Below, in pieces: positions 50,976 to 60,633 of a stretch of DNA of 64,000 nt. The notes beneath the pieces are model-generated. The model had not been told where the DNA came from. It was given only the letters and a program-made list of their open reading frames with translations, and did no database searches. The position numbers and the translations under genes were made by a program. The DNA comes from DAMCZI01 sp032095175 (GTDB taxonomy: Bacteria; Bacillota; Clostridia; Clostridiales; Caloramatoraceae): positions 62,001 through 126,000 of the forward strand of contig DAMCZI010000005.1 of NCBI GenBank assembly GCA_032095175.1. The letters are read 5' to 3'. Within the stretch, counting starts at the first letter, position 1, and the number at the start of each line of letters is the position of its first letter.

Positions 50976-51771
50976 ACCTACCACTCCCTCTAAACTCTCT
51001 AGTTTATTTCTATTTTAATCAAACCTATTTTGCTTAATATTTTATTCTACCTATAATTTTATTTTAAAACAGAATTCTTTTTAACTATGCACTACTTTTA
51101 ATAATATACTTATATAAATATAATTTAAAATTCACCTCCATTATATGTGCTTAAGATCTAATATTATACAAAATAGGCTAATATAATATAAATTATGTGT
51201 TTCTTTACATATATATTTATATATCAAGTGGTAGTAATTTTCATCTACTATTTTTTTCTGTATTTCGTCATTTTTTTCTATTACATTTTAGTGAATAAGT
51301 TATTTTAACAAAATACTGTCGAGTTTTGGGCTTTCTTGTAATATGTTTTAGCAAGTTACCAATTTATTATGGTAAAGTTTTAATTCGTAGATATATGGTA
51401 TTCTTATTTGTTACGAATATTTTACATCTCCATCTTAAAAAATGCAGAAATATCATTTATACTATCCCTATATCTTTTATTTTTTTACAAAGCATAATTA
51501 TACATAACTTTAGCTATACTAATAGAATCAATATTTCTTAATCCCACACTATATCTCACAACTACATTCACTTTATATTCCATATTTTTAATTATATAAT
51601 CCCATTTATCCTATTAATTTTTGCATTCCCTTAAAATCTTTGTAACAAAAAAAAATCATCCTGTACATTTTTATACAAGATGATTTAAAATAGAATCATT
51701 AATTTAATAGTATACATGCTCGCAGTCCTATATTTATAAAAATTACTATAATCACCTGCCTAAAACATCGA
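50976..51771. other. A+T-rich region without a supported gene
   Basis: About 800 bases containing no credible gene. It includes a T-rich stretch near 51245-51310 and a terminator at 51655-51684. The promoter of the beta-helix gene should lie in the first 200 bases. No small Cys-rich peptide frame that could be a substrate of the neighbouring radical SAM enzyme was found by eye. Confidence 0.5.
51655..51684 (-). terminator. Terminator of the radical SAM gene
   Basis: On the minus strand ATCATCTTGTATA / TGTACAGGATGAT followed by eight T residues. Nearly identical to the hairpin at 32997 after the lanthipeptide exporter. Confidence 0.8.
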
Positions 51772-52905
51772 CTATTTGCCCTGCTTAGAAATATCTTCAA
51801 CCATAGAAACGATTGGATAGTAATCATTATAATGCTTTTGTATAAACATAGCATTGCGCTTTTTATACAACCGCTTTGCAAGCTTGTCAGCTATTGGAAT
51901 TAATATCCTCTCATTAGCACAAAGAACTGGTGATACATGACTGATGCTGCCTGTTGCCTGTTTGTTAAGGCATCCACAGTAGTGGTTGCAGCGTGCCCTA
52001 ATAGCACACTCTGCACATGTATCCTTCTCTCTTTCGTTCTGGCTGTATAATACTTCTCTTTTACTTTCATCAATTCCAGTATCTACATTGCCTATGAAGT
52101 AAGCATCATCACCTACGAACTGTACACAAGGGTATAAATGCCCATCTGGAGATATGGATAACTGCCTTTTCCCAAGCTCACAGCGTTCATGACAGTAATT
52201 TTTTTCATTTATATGGGAGCTTATCTTAATCTCAAAGGGACTAAGATAGAATTTTTCTTCAGCCATGGTCATATCATAGTAAAATCCACTTAGGTTTTCG
52301 TACTGTTTTTTAAGTTCAAGCATATCATTGTCTTCCCATTTACCTGCATAGTTTAAAGAGCATATTATATATTTAAAGCCTAAATTATATAGGTATCTTA
52401 CAGAATCAGCATAGAAACATGCAGTGTCAGGATTTATCGTCATCAATACTGGTGCATATGGACGAGCAGCTATGAGTTTTTTTGCTTTATCATTTATAAT
52501 ATCAAAGGTTCCATTACCTAAAACATCTCTTCTATATTTATCATGGGATTCTTTTACTCCATCATGGCTAAGTGCAATAAAAATATTATTTTTCTTTGAA
52601 TATTCAAGAAAATCATCATCTAACAGCAAACCATTTGTTGTAACCTTATAATGAAACAATCCATCTTCATGTTTCTCCTTCCACTTTGCATACTCAATAG
52701 TTTCATATATTATATCCTTATGCAAAAGTGGCTCTCCACCAAAAAAGATAATACCAGCAGAATCACCTTTAGGCATAATACTAGAAGCAAGATCAACAGC
52801 TTTGCGGGCAGTTTTTATACTCATAGTCTTTATATTTGAATGATCTACATAGCAGTACTTACAAGACATATTACAATCGTTAGTTAAATGAAGAGTAAAG
52901 TGCAA
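51772..52905 (-). CDS. Radical SAM/SPASM peptide-maturase-like enzyme
   Basis: 377 aa, probably from a TTG start (HFTLHLTNDCN) with AGGATGG upstream. The radical SAM cluster is Cys11-x3-Cys15-x2-Cys18 (CNMSCKYC), with GGEPLLHKD and TTNGLLL typical of the fold. The C-terminal SPASM region has CHERCELGKRQLSI, LYPCVQFVGDD and CAECAIRARCNHYCGC, enough Cys for two auxiliary clusters. Related enzymes modify peptides or activate sulfatases. The gene just upstream (14-base gap) encodes a lipoprotein, its likely partner or substrate; no sulfatase is nearby. Confidence 0.85.
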   Translation of the reverse strand: MHFTLHLTNDCNMSCKYCYVDHSNIKTMSIKTARKAVDLASSIMPKGDSAGIIFFGGEPLLHKDIIYETIEYAKWKEKHEDGLFHYKVTTNGLLLDDDFLEYSKKNNIFIALSHDGVKESHDKYRRDVLGNGTFDIINDKAKKLIAARPYAPVLMTINPDTACFYADSVRYLYNLGFKYIICSLNYAGKWEDNDMLELKKQYENLSGFYYDMTMAEEKFYLSPFEIKISSHINEKNYCHERCELGKRQLSISPDGHLYPCVQFVGDDAYFIGNVDTGIDESKREVLYSQNEREKDTCAECAIRARCNHYCGCLNKQATGSISHVSPVLCANERILIPIADKLAKRLYKKRNAMFIQKHYNDYYPIVSMVEDISKQGK

Positions 52906-52919
52906 ATCTTTTCACCATC

Positions 52920-53723
52920 CTATATCATTCCCTGACCTTTAAGCCAGTTAATAAAATCTTTTACCTGCTCACGCAAATCAACTTTTACATGCTCTTTAAG
53001 CTCATTTTCCATTTTAGTGTAGTCATCTTTGTTTTTGCTAATAATATTCTTTATATCTTTTGAATCAAATTTATAATGTGGATCATAAAAAACAGCAACC
53101 ATCTTATCCCCTGTTTTATCCTTAACGCCCTGGGATAATGTATCTGCTGTAGAAAGAAATTCGAATTTTTCAACAGATGACCACATATTTTGATTTTTAT
53201 CAGCCCATTCATGTATATCATCTTTTGATACAAACTCATATCCAATATGCTTTACTTTATCAAAGCCATCAAGTGTAAGGTCAGCCTCAACTGTTCCCAT
53301 CTTTTTTGATTTTTCTTCCTCCGATGGTGAATAAAAAGTATCTGTCTTTGGTATCTTCACATTTTCAAGAATAGTAGCATTTTTTTCAAAAATAATTCCT
53401 TCTTTTTTAGCTTCTTCAGAAATGACATCAAATGCCTCGTCTTCTGAAAGAAATGCAGGTGGAGCCACCGAAATGCATCCAAAGCTCCCCCTGCCATCTC
53501 CGTGGATAAATATTGGCACAGGTTTTCCTATCTTGGCATTACCACCATCTTTATTACTACATGCAGTTAATGTCATAAAAAGAAGTGAAGATAAAGCAAC
53601 AGCCACATATGCATTACCTCTCCAGCGTTCAGGCAATGTTTTAAGCAGATTGGGATTTCTAAGTATCTCTTCTTTTTTAGGATACAATGGAGTTTTATAG
53701 TTTTCTATGGGCTTAATTTCCAT
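52920..53723 (-). CDS. Lipoprotein-like partner of the radical SAM enzyme
   Basis: 267 aa from ATG MEIKPIENYK, with GGGAGG ten bases upstream. It has an unusual order: 37 polar residues rich in Pro/Lys (YKTPLYPKKEEILRNPNLLK, TLPERWRGN) come before the hydrophobic stretch (38-54) and lipobox TLTAC (Cys55). Next is a Gly-rich segment IFIHGDGRGSFGCISVAPP and an alpha/beta domain of about 180 residues (LSEDEAFDVISEEAKKEG). No enzyme motif recognised. The N-terminal tract may be a recognition region for the radical SAM enzyme; this is inference from adjacency. Confidence 0.75.
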   Translation of the reverse strand: MEIKPIENYKTPLYPKKEEILRNPNLLKTLPERWRGNAYVAVALSSLLFMTLTACSNKDGGNAKIGKPVPIFIHGDGRGSFGCISVAPPAFLSEDEAFDVISEEAKKEGIIFEKNATILENVKIPKTDTFYSPSEEEKSKKMGTVEADLTLDGFDKVKHIGYEFVSKDDIHEWADKNQNMWSSVEKFEFLSTADTLSQGVKDKTGDKMVAVFYDPHYKFDSKDIKNIISKNKDDYTKMENELKEHVKVDLREQVKDFINWLKGQGMI

Positions 53724-53914
53724 ACAACAACTTCCTCCCAATATTTAGGCATTATCTATTGTGACATATATTTATCCTTAAAAGTTCCTTAAAAAGTAAT
53801 CTGCACTAAATACTACCTAGACCCTGTCTACTTATATGAGAATTATAATATTCTTTAAAGTATCATGTATTTACACATTCACTGATTTTCTATAGAGCTT
53901 AATTGGCATTTGCA

Positions 53915-55138
53915 CTACTTTCCAATTAGTGCAATCAATCCATTTGCAAGAGTTTCTCCCCAGCATAAATAGTCATGACCGCTTTTAAATTCTTCATAAA
54001 ACACATCATAGTTCTTCTTTAACAAAGTATCTCTCATCTCTATGTTCGTATCTCTCATTTCTTTATCATCAAGAATTCCTATGTTTAGATAAAACTTAAG
54101 GTTTAACTTATCATTTATGCTATATTTCTTTGCCATCCAATTTCTTTTACCTGGATCATTCCTTTCTTCCGACTTATACCAGTATGAACCAGATTGCGAT
54201 AATACATTTCCGAATACATGTGGGCATTTTAGCCCTATAAATGAAGCAGTTAATCCTCCAAGACTTAATCCACCTATAATATTTTTTTCTGGGTTATCTG
54301 ATATATTATAATTTTGCTTTATCCATGGAACAACTTCATTCCCAATAAAGTAAGCATAATCATCATTGCATTGAAGTTCGTCCCATCTTTTATCAAGTAG
54401 GGATTCTATAAAAACTGTAATAATTGGGGGTATTTTTTTATAACTTATTAAATTATCTAGAACATTCTTTGCTGATATATCCAGATAATCTTGTCCATCA
54501 GTTAATACTAAAAAACCATATGGCTCATTTTCCATGGAATATCCCTCTGGAGTGTACACCCAAATACGTCTCTCATTATTTAACTTGGTGCTCTTAAATT
54601 GATGCAATTCCATGTTTCCCTTTAAATTATCATTTCTTTTCTTAATCCATATATGAGCATCAGCTTTAGGCATAACAATATATGTTATCACATCTTCCTC
54701 TCCGTTTTCCCCCATCAATGTTAATTTATTTTTATTTAAACTATCCTGCTCTAAGTTTTTCCATCTTTCATTCCAATTATCATCTAAAGAATCATTAACA
54801 GAAAAAGAATAATTAAAACGGATATCATTCCTTTGTTTGCAAGTTTTATACCATATATTTGTATCTAAAAGCCTTTCAAATTTATACTCATCCAATTTGT
54901 AATCCGAACAGTTCTCATATTCATATGTAATAAATAACAATATATTTTGTGTTTCATCATTTCCCTTATAAACAAATGTAACTAGATCGTTCTCAGTATC
55001 TCCATCTATTTCTTCTATTATAGGCGCGCCCTTTTCTTCTATCTTGTTCCAGAATGTTAAAACTGCATCATGATCTCCAGCTTCAAGCTTCTTTTTTAAT
55101 TTCATGATTTCTCTGCTCATAACTCCTCTGGCAAACAT
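53915..55138 (-). CDS. Fes-like esterase, copy 1
   Basis: 407 aa. N-terminal enterochelin-esterase-like domain (about 1-190; EEKGAPIIEEIDGDTENDLVTFVYKG), then an alpha/beta hydrolase of the putative esterase D family. Nucleophile Ser in GGLSLGGLTASF, acid and His in the C-terminal part (SGHDYLCWGE). No signal peptide, so cytoplasmic. About two thirds identical to the next gene, with which it forms a tandem duplicate. The Fes fold suggests hydrolysis of an ester such as a siderophore, but no siderophore genes are nearby. Confidence 0.87.
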   Translation of the reverse strand: MFARGVMSREIMKLKKKLEAGDHDAVLTFWNKIEEKGAPIIEEIDGDTENDLVTFVYKGNDETQNILLFITYEYENCSDYKLDEYKFERLLDTNIWYKTCKQRNDIRFNYSFSVNDSLDDNWNERWKNLEQDSLNKNKLTLMGENGEEDVITYIVMPKADAHIWIKKRNDNLKGNMELHQFKSTKLNNERRIWVYTPEGYSMENEPYGFLVLTDGQDYLDISAKNVLDNLISYKKIPPIITVFIESLLDKRWDELQCNDDYAYFIGNEVVPWIKQNYNISDNPEKNIIGGLSLGGLTASFIGLKCPHVFGNVLSQSGSYWYKSEERNDPGKRNWMAKKYSINDKLNLKFYLNIGILDDKEMRDTNIEMRDTLLKKNYDVFYEEFKSGHDYLCWGETLANGLIALIGK

Positions 55139-55188
55139 TGATAATCACCCTTTCATAAATGCCAAGTGTCTGTAACTTGACATCAGTC

Positions 55189-56409
55189 TTACTTTCCAAT
55201 CAAAGAAATCAATCCATTTGCAAGGGTTTCTCCCCATGATAGATAGTCATGTGCACTTTTAAACTCTTCATAGAACACATCATAGCCCTTGGCTATCAAT
55301 CTATCTCTCATGTCCTTGTTAAAACCAAGCATCTCTTCTCCTTCAAGGATTCCTACATTCATGTAAAACTTAAGATTTAATTTCTCCACTGCTTCATATT
55401 GTCTTGCCATCCAATTTCTTTTGCTAGGTTCCTTCATATCCTCTTCCTTGAACCAATAGGAGCCAGACTGTGATAGTACATTCCTAAATATATGGGAGCA
55501 TTTCAATCCTATATAGGAAGCTGTTAGCCCTCCATAACTTAATCCGCCTATTATATTTTTTTCTGGATTATCAGAAACATTATAGTTTTCCTTTACCCAC
55601 GGAATAACTTCTTTTTTTGTAAAATCGACAAAGTCATCATTACATGTAAGTTCTACGTCTCTAGTATTGATTGACTCAATAAAAACTGTTACAATTGGAG
55701 GTATTTTTTTATCATTTATCAGATTATCTAAAACAGCCTTTGCTGACATAGCCATATACTCTTCACCATCATTTAATACTAAAATGCCATATGGCTCTTT
55801 ACTCTTTGAATATCCTGAAGGTGTGTATATCCTAATACGTCTTTCATTATTTAATATCTTACTTTGAAATTTAAACAACTCCACATTTCCCTTTAAAGTA
55901 TCTTTTCTTTCCTTAACCCATATTTGTTCATCTGCCTTAGGCATAACAACATATGTATGTACATTTTCTTCTTCTTCTCCAGCTGCAAATACCAATTTAT
56001 TTTTATTTAAATCATCATGTTGAATATTTTGCCATCTTCTTTCCCAGTTATCATCTAATGGATCATTAATAAAATACAGGTAGTTAAAACGGACATCATT
56101 TCTTATTTTATATGTTTTATACCATATGTTTGTGTCCAGAAGCCTTTCGAACTTATACTCATCAAATTTATAATCCGAAGTACTCTCATATTCATAGGAA
56201 ATATACAGCAGTATATTTTTAATCTCTTCATTTCCCTTATAAATAAATGTAACTAAATCGTTCTCTGTATCACCATCTATTTCTTCTATTATAGGTGCGC
56301 CTTTTTCTTCTATCTTGTTCCAGAAATCTTTTACTGCATTAGGATTTCCAGCTTCAAGCTTCTTTTTTAAATTCATAATTTCTTTACTCATAATTTCTTT
56401 ATTAAACAT
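55189..56409 (-). CDS. Fes-like esterase, copy 2
   Basis: 406 aa, paralogue of the preceding gene along its whole length. Nucleophile Ser in GGLSYGGLTASY, His in SAHDYLSWGE. Ribosome site GAAAGGATG. The gap between the copies is 50 bases. The duplicates have diverged most around the middle of the N-terminal domain (GEEEENVHTYVVMP versus GENGEEDVITYIVMP), so they may differ in substrate. Confidence 0.87.
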   Translation of the reverse strand: MFNKEIMSKEIMNLKKKLEAGNPNAVKDFWNKIEEKGAPIIEEIDGDTENDLVTFIYKGNEEIKNILLYISYEYESTSDYKFDEYKFERLLDTNIWYKTYKIRNDVRFNYLYFINDPLDDNWERRWQNIQHDDLNKNKLVFAAGEEEENVHTYVVMPKADEQIWVKERKDTLKGNVELFKFQSKILNNERRIRIYTPSGYSKSKEPYGILVLNDGEEYMAMSAKAVLDNLINDKKIPPIVTVFIESINTRDVELTCNDDFVDFTKKEVIPWVKENYNVSDNPEKNIIGGLSYGGLTASYIGLKCSHIFRNVLSQSGSYWFKEEDMKEPSKRNWMARQYEAVEKLNLKFYMNVGILEGEEMLGFNKDMRDRLIAKGYDVFYEEFKSAHDYLSWGETLANGLISLIGK

Positions 56410-56448
56410 TAATAATCATCCTTTCTAAACATATTGTAGCTGTACAAT

Positions 56449-57621
56449 TTATTTCCTAACCTCAGGCATTTTGTCAGCATAATCTGAGTATTGTGCATGT
56501 TGGATAAGCCATCTTCCATCTTTTTTTACTAAAACTCCTGAAAATCTCATTGGTGTAATGAATATTTCTCCTCTCTCATTTTCATAAAGTAAATCCAAAG
56601 TATCACAAAGGATTTCTATTAGCTTGTCCTTTGATTTTCCATCACCTCCTAATCTATATTTAGCTGAGCCACTTATCCATTGAATTATTGTTTCAGTAGT
56701 TATAGTTCTGCTTAAAATTGCTTTTGTTGTAAAATAAGCAGCATCATCATTGACACATATTATTGCATCTTCATAATTCATCTTAAAATTGCCCCAATAC
56801 TTCCAATCTGATTCAACTATCCCTCTAGCTGCATCAACTCCTAAGCAAAGTTCATCTGCATCTGTTCCTATTACTACTAAATCATCATCAAGTAAGAAAA
56901 CTTCCTTTATATATTCATCAACATAATTTACATCTCGTTTTGTATATCCCTCTTGGAATACCTGAAGTACTTTTTTGATTTCTTCAATCTCTTCATTTGA
57001 ACTAGCCTTAGACATTTCAAATATACTCTTGTCATAGTTTTCATCAACAAATCTATTTTTAAATGATTCTGAATCCAGTGAAAACTGCATTTGATGAAAT
57101 TTCCAGGAATTATTTTCTTTTATGAGTACACAGGTAAACCTAAAAGGCCATACATAATTTTCTCCTTTTTCAATTTCCTTTAATGTATTAGCAATCTTTC
57201 TTACTGCATATAGTGCATTTTCCTTTGATTGTTCTTCTCTTTCTAAAACATCCTTTACCTTGGTAATTGTCTCTTCCATTTGCCTGTCTTCTGTTATTGT
57301 ATTTCTTATATTTCCTATTGAAATAACCCAAGCCGTGTTTTCATCTGCAAAAATCCTGGCTTCATCAAATTTGAAGTCCATTTCTTTCCAGTAGTTGTTT
57401 TCTGTATTCCAATGGGATCTAATCAGTTCCTTTATATCATTAACATCAAAACACCACTGGTTCATTTCACTTCCAAGTACAACAGCTCCATCCTTTAAAG
57501 AAAATGCTTCCCTTGCAAAATCATCGAGCTTACTCATATCTTTCTTTGTATATAAATCTTGAAAATTTTTAAGAACTTTCTTTACTTCGTTAATTGAATT
57601 TGCATTTTTATAATACTTCAT
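56449..57621 (-). CDS. Protein with two SnoaL/NTF2-like domains
   Basis: 390 aa from ATG with GGGGGGG upstream. Internal duplication: residues about 1-190 and 205-390 repeat the pattern EVKKVLKNFQDLYTKKDMSKLDDF / EIKKVLQVFQEGYTKRDVNYVDEY, V(V/I)(L/I)G(S/T), and WxFHQMQFS / WLIQHAQYS. This is the cone-like fold used by small-molecule-binding or isomerase domains. First gene of a three-gene unit with the esterases (39-base gap). No catalytic residues can be assigned. Confidence 0.8.
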   Translation of the reverse strand: MKYYKNANSINEVKKVLKNFQDLYTKKDMSKLDDFAREAFSLKDGAVVLGSEMNQWCFDVNDIKELIRSHWNTENNYWKEMDFKFDEARIFADENTAWVISIGNIRNTITEDRQMEETITKVKDVLEREEQSKENALYAVRKIANTLKEIEKGENYVWPFRFTCVLIKENNSWKFHQMQFSLDSESFKNRFVDENYDKSIFEMSKASSNEEIEEIKKVLQVFQEGYTKRDVNYVDEYIKEVFLLDDDLVVIGTDADELCLGVDAARGIVESDWKYWGNFKMNYEDAIICVNDDAAYFTTKAILSRTITTETIIQWISGSAKYRLGGDGKSKDKLIEILCDTLDLLYENERGEIFITPMRFSGVLVKKDGRWLIQHAQYSDYADKMPEVRK

Positions 57622-57704
57622 AATAAATCCCCCCCATATATTTTAATTAGTATTGTTTAGATTTTTTAAATTAAATACACCCCATTATCACCCCAATACA
57701 AAAA

Positions 57705-57738
57705 GGACTGCTGATGAAATAAATTTCACCTACAGTCC
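57705..57738 (-). terminator. Terminator at the end of the 57726 ORF
   Basis: On the minus strand GGACTG...CAGTCC with inner TGAAAT / ATTTCA, followed by TTTTTG. It overlaps the stop codon of the small ORF at 57726, and shows that a minus-strand transcript ends just upstream of the SnoaL-like gene. Confidence 0.7.
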
Positions 57739-58007
57739 CTCTTACACCAAGAAATTAAAGAATCACTGTATTTTTCACTATAAATCCCATAAACTATGAA
57801 AAATATAATAAAATACAAATAAATTTCTTCTTTACTTGAATATAAATAGAATTTAAGAAAATAAAAAGCTATACTGCTAAGACAGTACAGCTCTATTTCC
57901 AAAACAAACAAATTAGCATACATAATAAATACATGATTTGATATACCTTTTGTTTCAATAGCTAAATGTAAAATATTTTTGAAACACGTGTATATGTCTG
58001 AAATCAT
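57726..58007 (-). CDS. Doubtful hydrophobic ORF
   Basis: 93 codons, very hydrophobic with Tyr/Phe-rich segments (IAFYFLKFYLY, EIYLYFIIFFIVYGIY) and no ribosome site before its ATG. The terminator overlapping its stop is the only sign of a real transcript. It may be a decayed membrane protein or chance in A+T-rich DNA. Confidence 0.25.
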   Translation of the reverse strand: MISDIYTCFKNILHLAIETKGISNHVFIMYANLFVLEIELYCLSSIAFYFLKFYLYSSKEEIYLYFIIFFIVYGIYSEKYSDSLISWCKRDCR

Positions 58008-58386
58008 AGATAATTATATGCAGTAAATCTAATCTATTTTTTAAAGGACTGTAAATGCTGTTGTTCCTAACTTTTAATCTTAAAGTTAAATATACCCTCA
58101 ACAAATAAACCTAATAAAACAGGTGAAAAGCTGAAATCATATCTAACCAATTTATTTAGTTCACCTATATACTCATAGAAATGCCAGGTCATCTATTATA
58201 TAATAGATAAGCAGCACTTACCTTCTATAATGTATATGGTTTTTGTTCACTAAAATTTAGATTAAAAAATTATAACAACATAATCATTTAAGCAATCCCT
58301 CCTCAAATTGATTTTAATACATAGATTATATTTCATATATTAACTTATATTTCCTATAATGTCAATGTATAAAACATAGAAAAATC
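58008..58386. other. Gene-free A+T-rich gap
   Basis: No gene recognised. It contains a small palindrome ATCTATTATATAATAGAT near 58191-58208, which might help end the carbamoyltransferase transcript, and otherwise nothing I can name. Confidence 0.4.
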
Positions 58387-59277
58387 TTATTTCTTCAATG
58401 CTGCAAGTATCGCCTTTTGCATGTGTAATAGGTTTTCCTTGGCATTGTAGCCTATAAAATGGTTGGATTTTATTATGTCATCAGTTACTTCATTTCCTCT
58501 GGTAAATGGCGGGCATGGATTTACAATACAATCTTTATTTGCATATTTAATTTTGTTTATGTCTACTTGATATGGGATAAACTTTTTATATTCCTCGTAA
58601 TTCTCATTACTAACTGGCCAGCCATCTGTAAGTATAATATCAGCAGACTTAAGTCCTTCCTCAATATTATTGGTTATATTTATTTCTCCTTTAGATTCCT
58701 CTTTTGTATATTGAAACAGTTCTTCATTTACTTCATAGCCCTTTGGACACACCTGAGTTAAATTCAAATCAAGCTTTGCAGCAGCTTCAAACCATGTATT
58801 GGATATATTTGCTCCCTCTCCAACAAAAACAAATTTCAAGTTTTTTAGATTTCCTTTTCTTTCTCTTATAGTTTGTAAATCACTTAGTATTTCACAGGGG
58901 TGGCTTTGTTTTGACATAGCATTTATGACAGAAAAACTTGCCTCTTTAGATATAGCTCTTATTATTTCCTGCTTTGGATATCTAATAACTAAATAATCTA
59001 TCCAGCAATTTAAATATCCGACCTTATCTTCTAGTGGTTCTTTAGCTTCAAAATTGATTTCCATATTAATCGAATTAGCACCTAATTGAAATATACCTGT
59101 TTCAAATGAAATTCTTGTTCTAAGACTTGTCGCTGGGAATGCTGTTATAACAGTTTTGTCCGTTAAGGGTTTATAATCTTCCCCATTTTTGTGTTTTTGT
59201 TTTATTTCATCTGCAAAATCCAATAAATAGGTTATCTCATCTGATGTTAGATCCTTAATGCTAACTAAATCTTTCAA
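58387..59277 (-). CDS. Carbamoyltransferase-family protein (ornithine carbamoyltransferase-like)
   Basis: 296 aa from a TTG start (LKDLVSIKDLTSDEIT) with GGGGGG upstream; a longer frame would overlap the Nudix gene. Carbamoyl-phosphate-binding motif in the form SLRTRISFE (usually STRTR), second motif HPCEILSDLQTI, and NPCPPFTRGNEV in place of the HCLP loop of ornithine transcarbamylases. The altered loop suggests an amino-acceptor other than ornithine. No arg or pyr gene is adjacent. Confidence 0.85.
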   Translation of the reverse strand: MKDLVSIKDLTSDEITYLLDFADEIKQKHKNGEDYKPLTDKTVITAFPATSLRTRISFETGIFQLGANSINMEINFEAKEPLEDKVGYLNCWIDYLVIRYPKQEIIRAISKEASFSVINAMSKQSHPCEILSDLQTIRERKGNLKNLKFVFVGEGANISNTWFEAAAKLDLNLTQVCPKGYEVNEELFQYTKEESKGEINITNNIEEGLKSADIILTDGWPVSNENYEEYKKFIPYQVDINKIKYANKDCIVNPCPPFTRGNEVTDDIIKSNHFIGYNAKENLLHMQKAILAALKK

Positions 59278-59300
59278 TGTCCAGCCCCCCTTAATTATTT

Positions 59301-59705
59301 TCAAAATGCCCTGCTCACAACCTGTCCATTAAACTCTAAAGCATCCTGTATTCTTAATTTTTGTACTTCACTTAATTCTGATATATCAAACCATCTATAT
59401 TCTGAATGCTCACTGCTTAAACGTATATCACAACCCTGTGGTAAATAGCATTTAAATATACCAACCTGCGAGTTGAAGCTTTTATGATAATATAATCCAG
59501 TAAACGCACTGATTTTTATGTTCACACCCAGTTCTTCCATACATTCGCGTTTAATGGCATCGTGTATTGTTTCTCCAGGTTCCACTCCGCCACCAGGAAG
59601 TCCCCATCTTTTATCTCCATATGTCTGTTTTAACTGCAGCACTTTCCCTTGTTCATTTATAATTGCTGCATGTACACTAAATCGAAAAAAATCATTAAAT
59701 CCCAT
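59301..59705 (-). CDS. Nudix hydrolase
   Basis: 134 aa from ATG MGFNDFFRF with AAAGGTG seven bases upstream. The Nudix box is complete: GGGVEPGETIHDAIKRECMEEL. N-terminal FSVHAAIINEQGKVLQLK is typical of small MutT-like enzymes that hydrolyse nucleoside diphosphate derivatives. Specificity unknown. It precedes the carbamoyltransferase gene by 23 bases. Confidence 0.9.
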   Translation of the reverse strand: MGFNDFFRFSVHAAIINEQGKVLQLKQTYGDKRWGLPGGGVEPGETIHDAIKRECMEELGVNIKISAFTGLYYHKSFNSQVGIFKCYLPQGCDIRLSSEHSEYRWFDISELSEVQKLRIQDALEFNGQVVSRAF

Positions 59706-59732
59706 ATACTTCACCTTTCTTTAATCAGAAAC

Positions 59733-60593
59733 TTATAAATACTGCTTTATGCCGCTGTTAAAAGCTTCATTATCACCAACTTCAATTCCAAATAATGCTT
59801 CCTGCAGTGCAAATGTACTTGAATAGAACCTTGCACGCTCCAACATTGCTTCTATATTAGGGTAAACAGGCTCAAAGGATTTAACAAAATCCTCTCCATA
59901 TCCTCTTGGGCAGGTTAATGCTGCGATATCAACTGCTGGATCTCCAACTGAGACCTCGTTAAAGTCTATAACTCCGCTTATTGTTTCATTATCAGTATTA
60001 AATATTATATTAGAAGGTCCAAAGTCCCCATGTACTATAGTCTGTTTTATGCTAAAGTTCTTCTCAAAAAAATCATTGAAGTTTTTACCCACTGAATACT
60101 GTACCTCTTTTCTCATAAAAGGAAAAAGCTTTTTTTGTATTCTATCAAATAGGTCTTTCCATTCGCTTAAACTATCAACATTATCAAATTCATCGTTGCC
60201 AAATTCCTCAATTGGTATGCCATGCAGTTCCTTTAGAAATGTTGCCAATTGTTTTGCAATAACATCCTTATCTTTAACGCTATGAAATATCTCCTGTTTA
60301 AATGAAACTCCCTTTACCATTTTATATCCGCTATAAACGTAGCCAACTTCAAGAGGTTCAAAGTTAACATATACAGGATCAGGAATATCCAAAGTAATAT
60401 GTTTCTTTAACACCTTTAAAATATGGTTTTCTCTTTTTAATTTATCAATTCCCTCCTTGTATTTAGGAAATTTAAAAATAAAATCATCATTAATAATAAC
60501 AATATCATTATTTTGTCCTTCATTATTAAAGCTGTATTTCTCTATAACCAATCCTGGGTTCTTTTTCTCTATAACTTCTATGTATCTATTCAT
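59733..60593 (-). CDS. APH-like phosphotransferase
   Basis: 286 aa from ATG MNRYIEVIEK with GAGAGGAG upstream. Aminoglycoside-phosphotransferase/choline-kinase fold: catalytic IVHGDFGPSNIIF (HGDxxxxN) and metal-binding GVIDFNEVSVGDPAVDIA. N-lobe FIFKFPKYKEGIDKLKREN holds the ATP lysine. It could confer aminoglycoside resistance or phosphorylate a metabolite; not decidable here. It lies with the Nudix and GNAT genes in one direction. Confidence 0.88.
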   Translation of the reverse strand: MNRYIEVIEKKNPGLVIEKYSFNNEGQNNDIVIINDDFIFKFPKYKEGIDKLKRENHILKVLKKHITLDIPDPVYVNFEPLEVGYVYSGYKMVKGVSFKQEIFHSVKDKDVIAKQLATFLKELHGIPIEEFGNDEFDNVDSLSEWKDLFDRIQKKLFPFMRKEVQYSVGKNFNDFFEKNFSIKQTIVHGDFGPSNIIFNTDNETISGVIDFNEVSVGDPAVDIAALTCPRGYGEDFVKSFEPVYPNIEAMLERARFYSSTFALQEALFGIEVGDNEAFNSGIKQYL

Positions 60594-60633
60594 AGTTTCT
60601 CCTCTCGGTAACAACATGTTATGATATATAAAA

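Noticed and set aside
58191..58208. Palindrome ATCTATTATATAATAGAT as an operator
   Set aside because: Pure A+T self-complementarity in A+T-rich DNA, with no promoter placed next to it.
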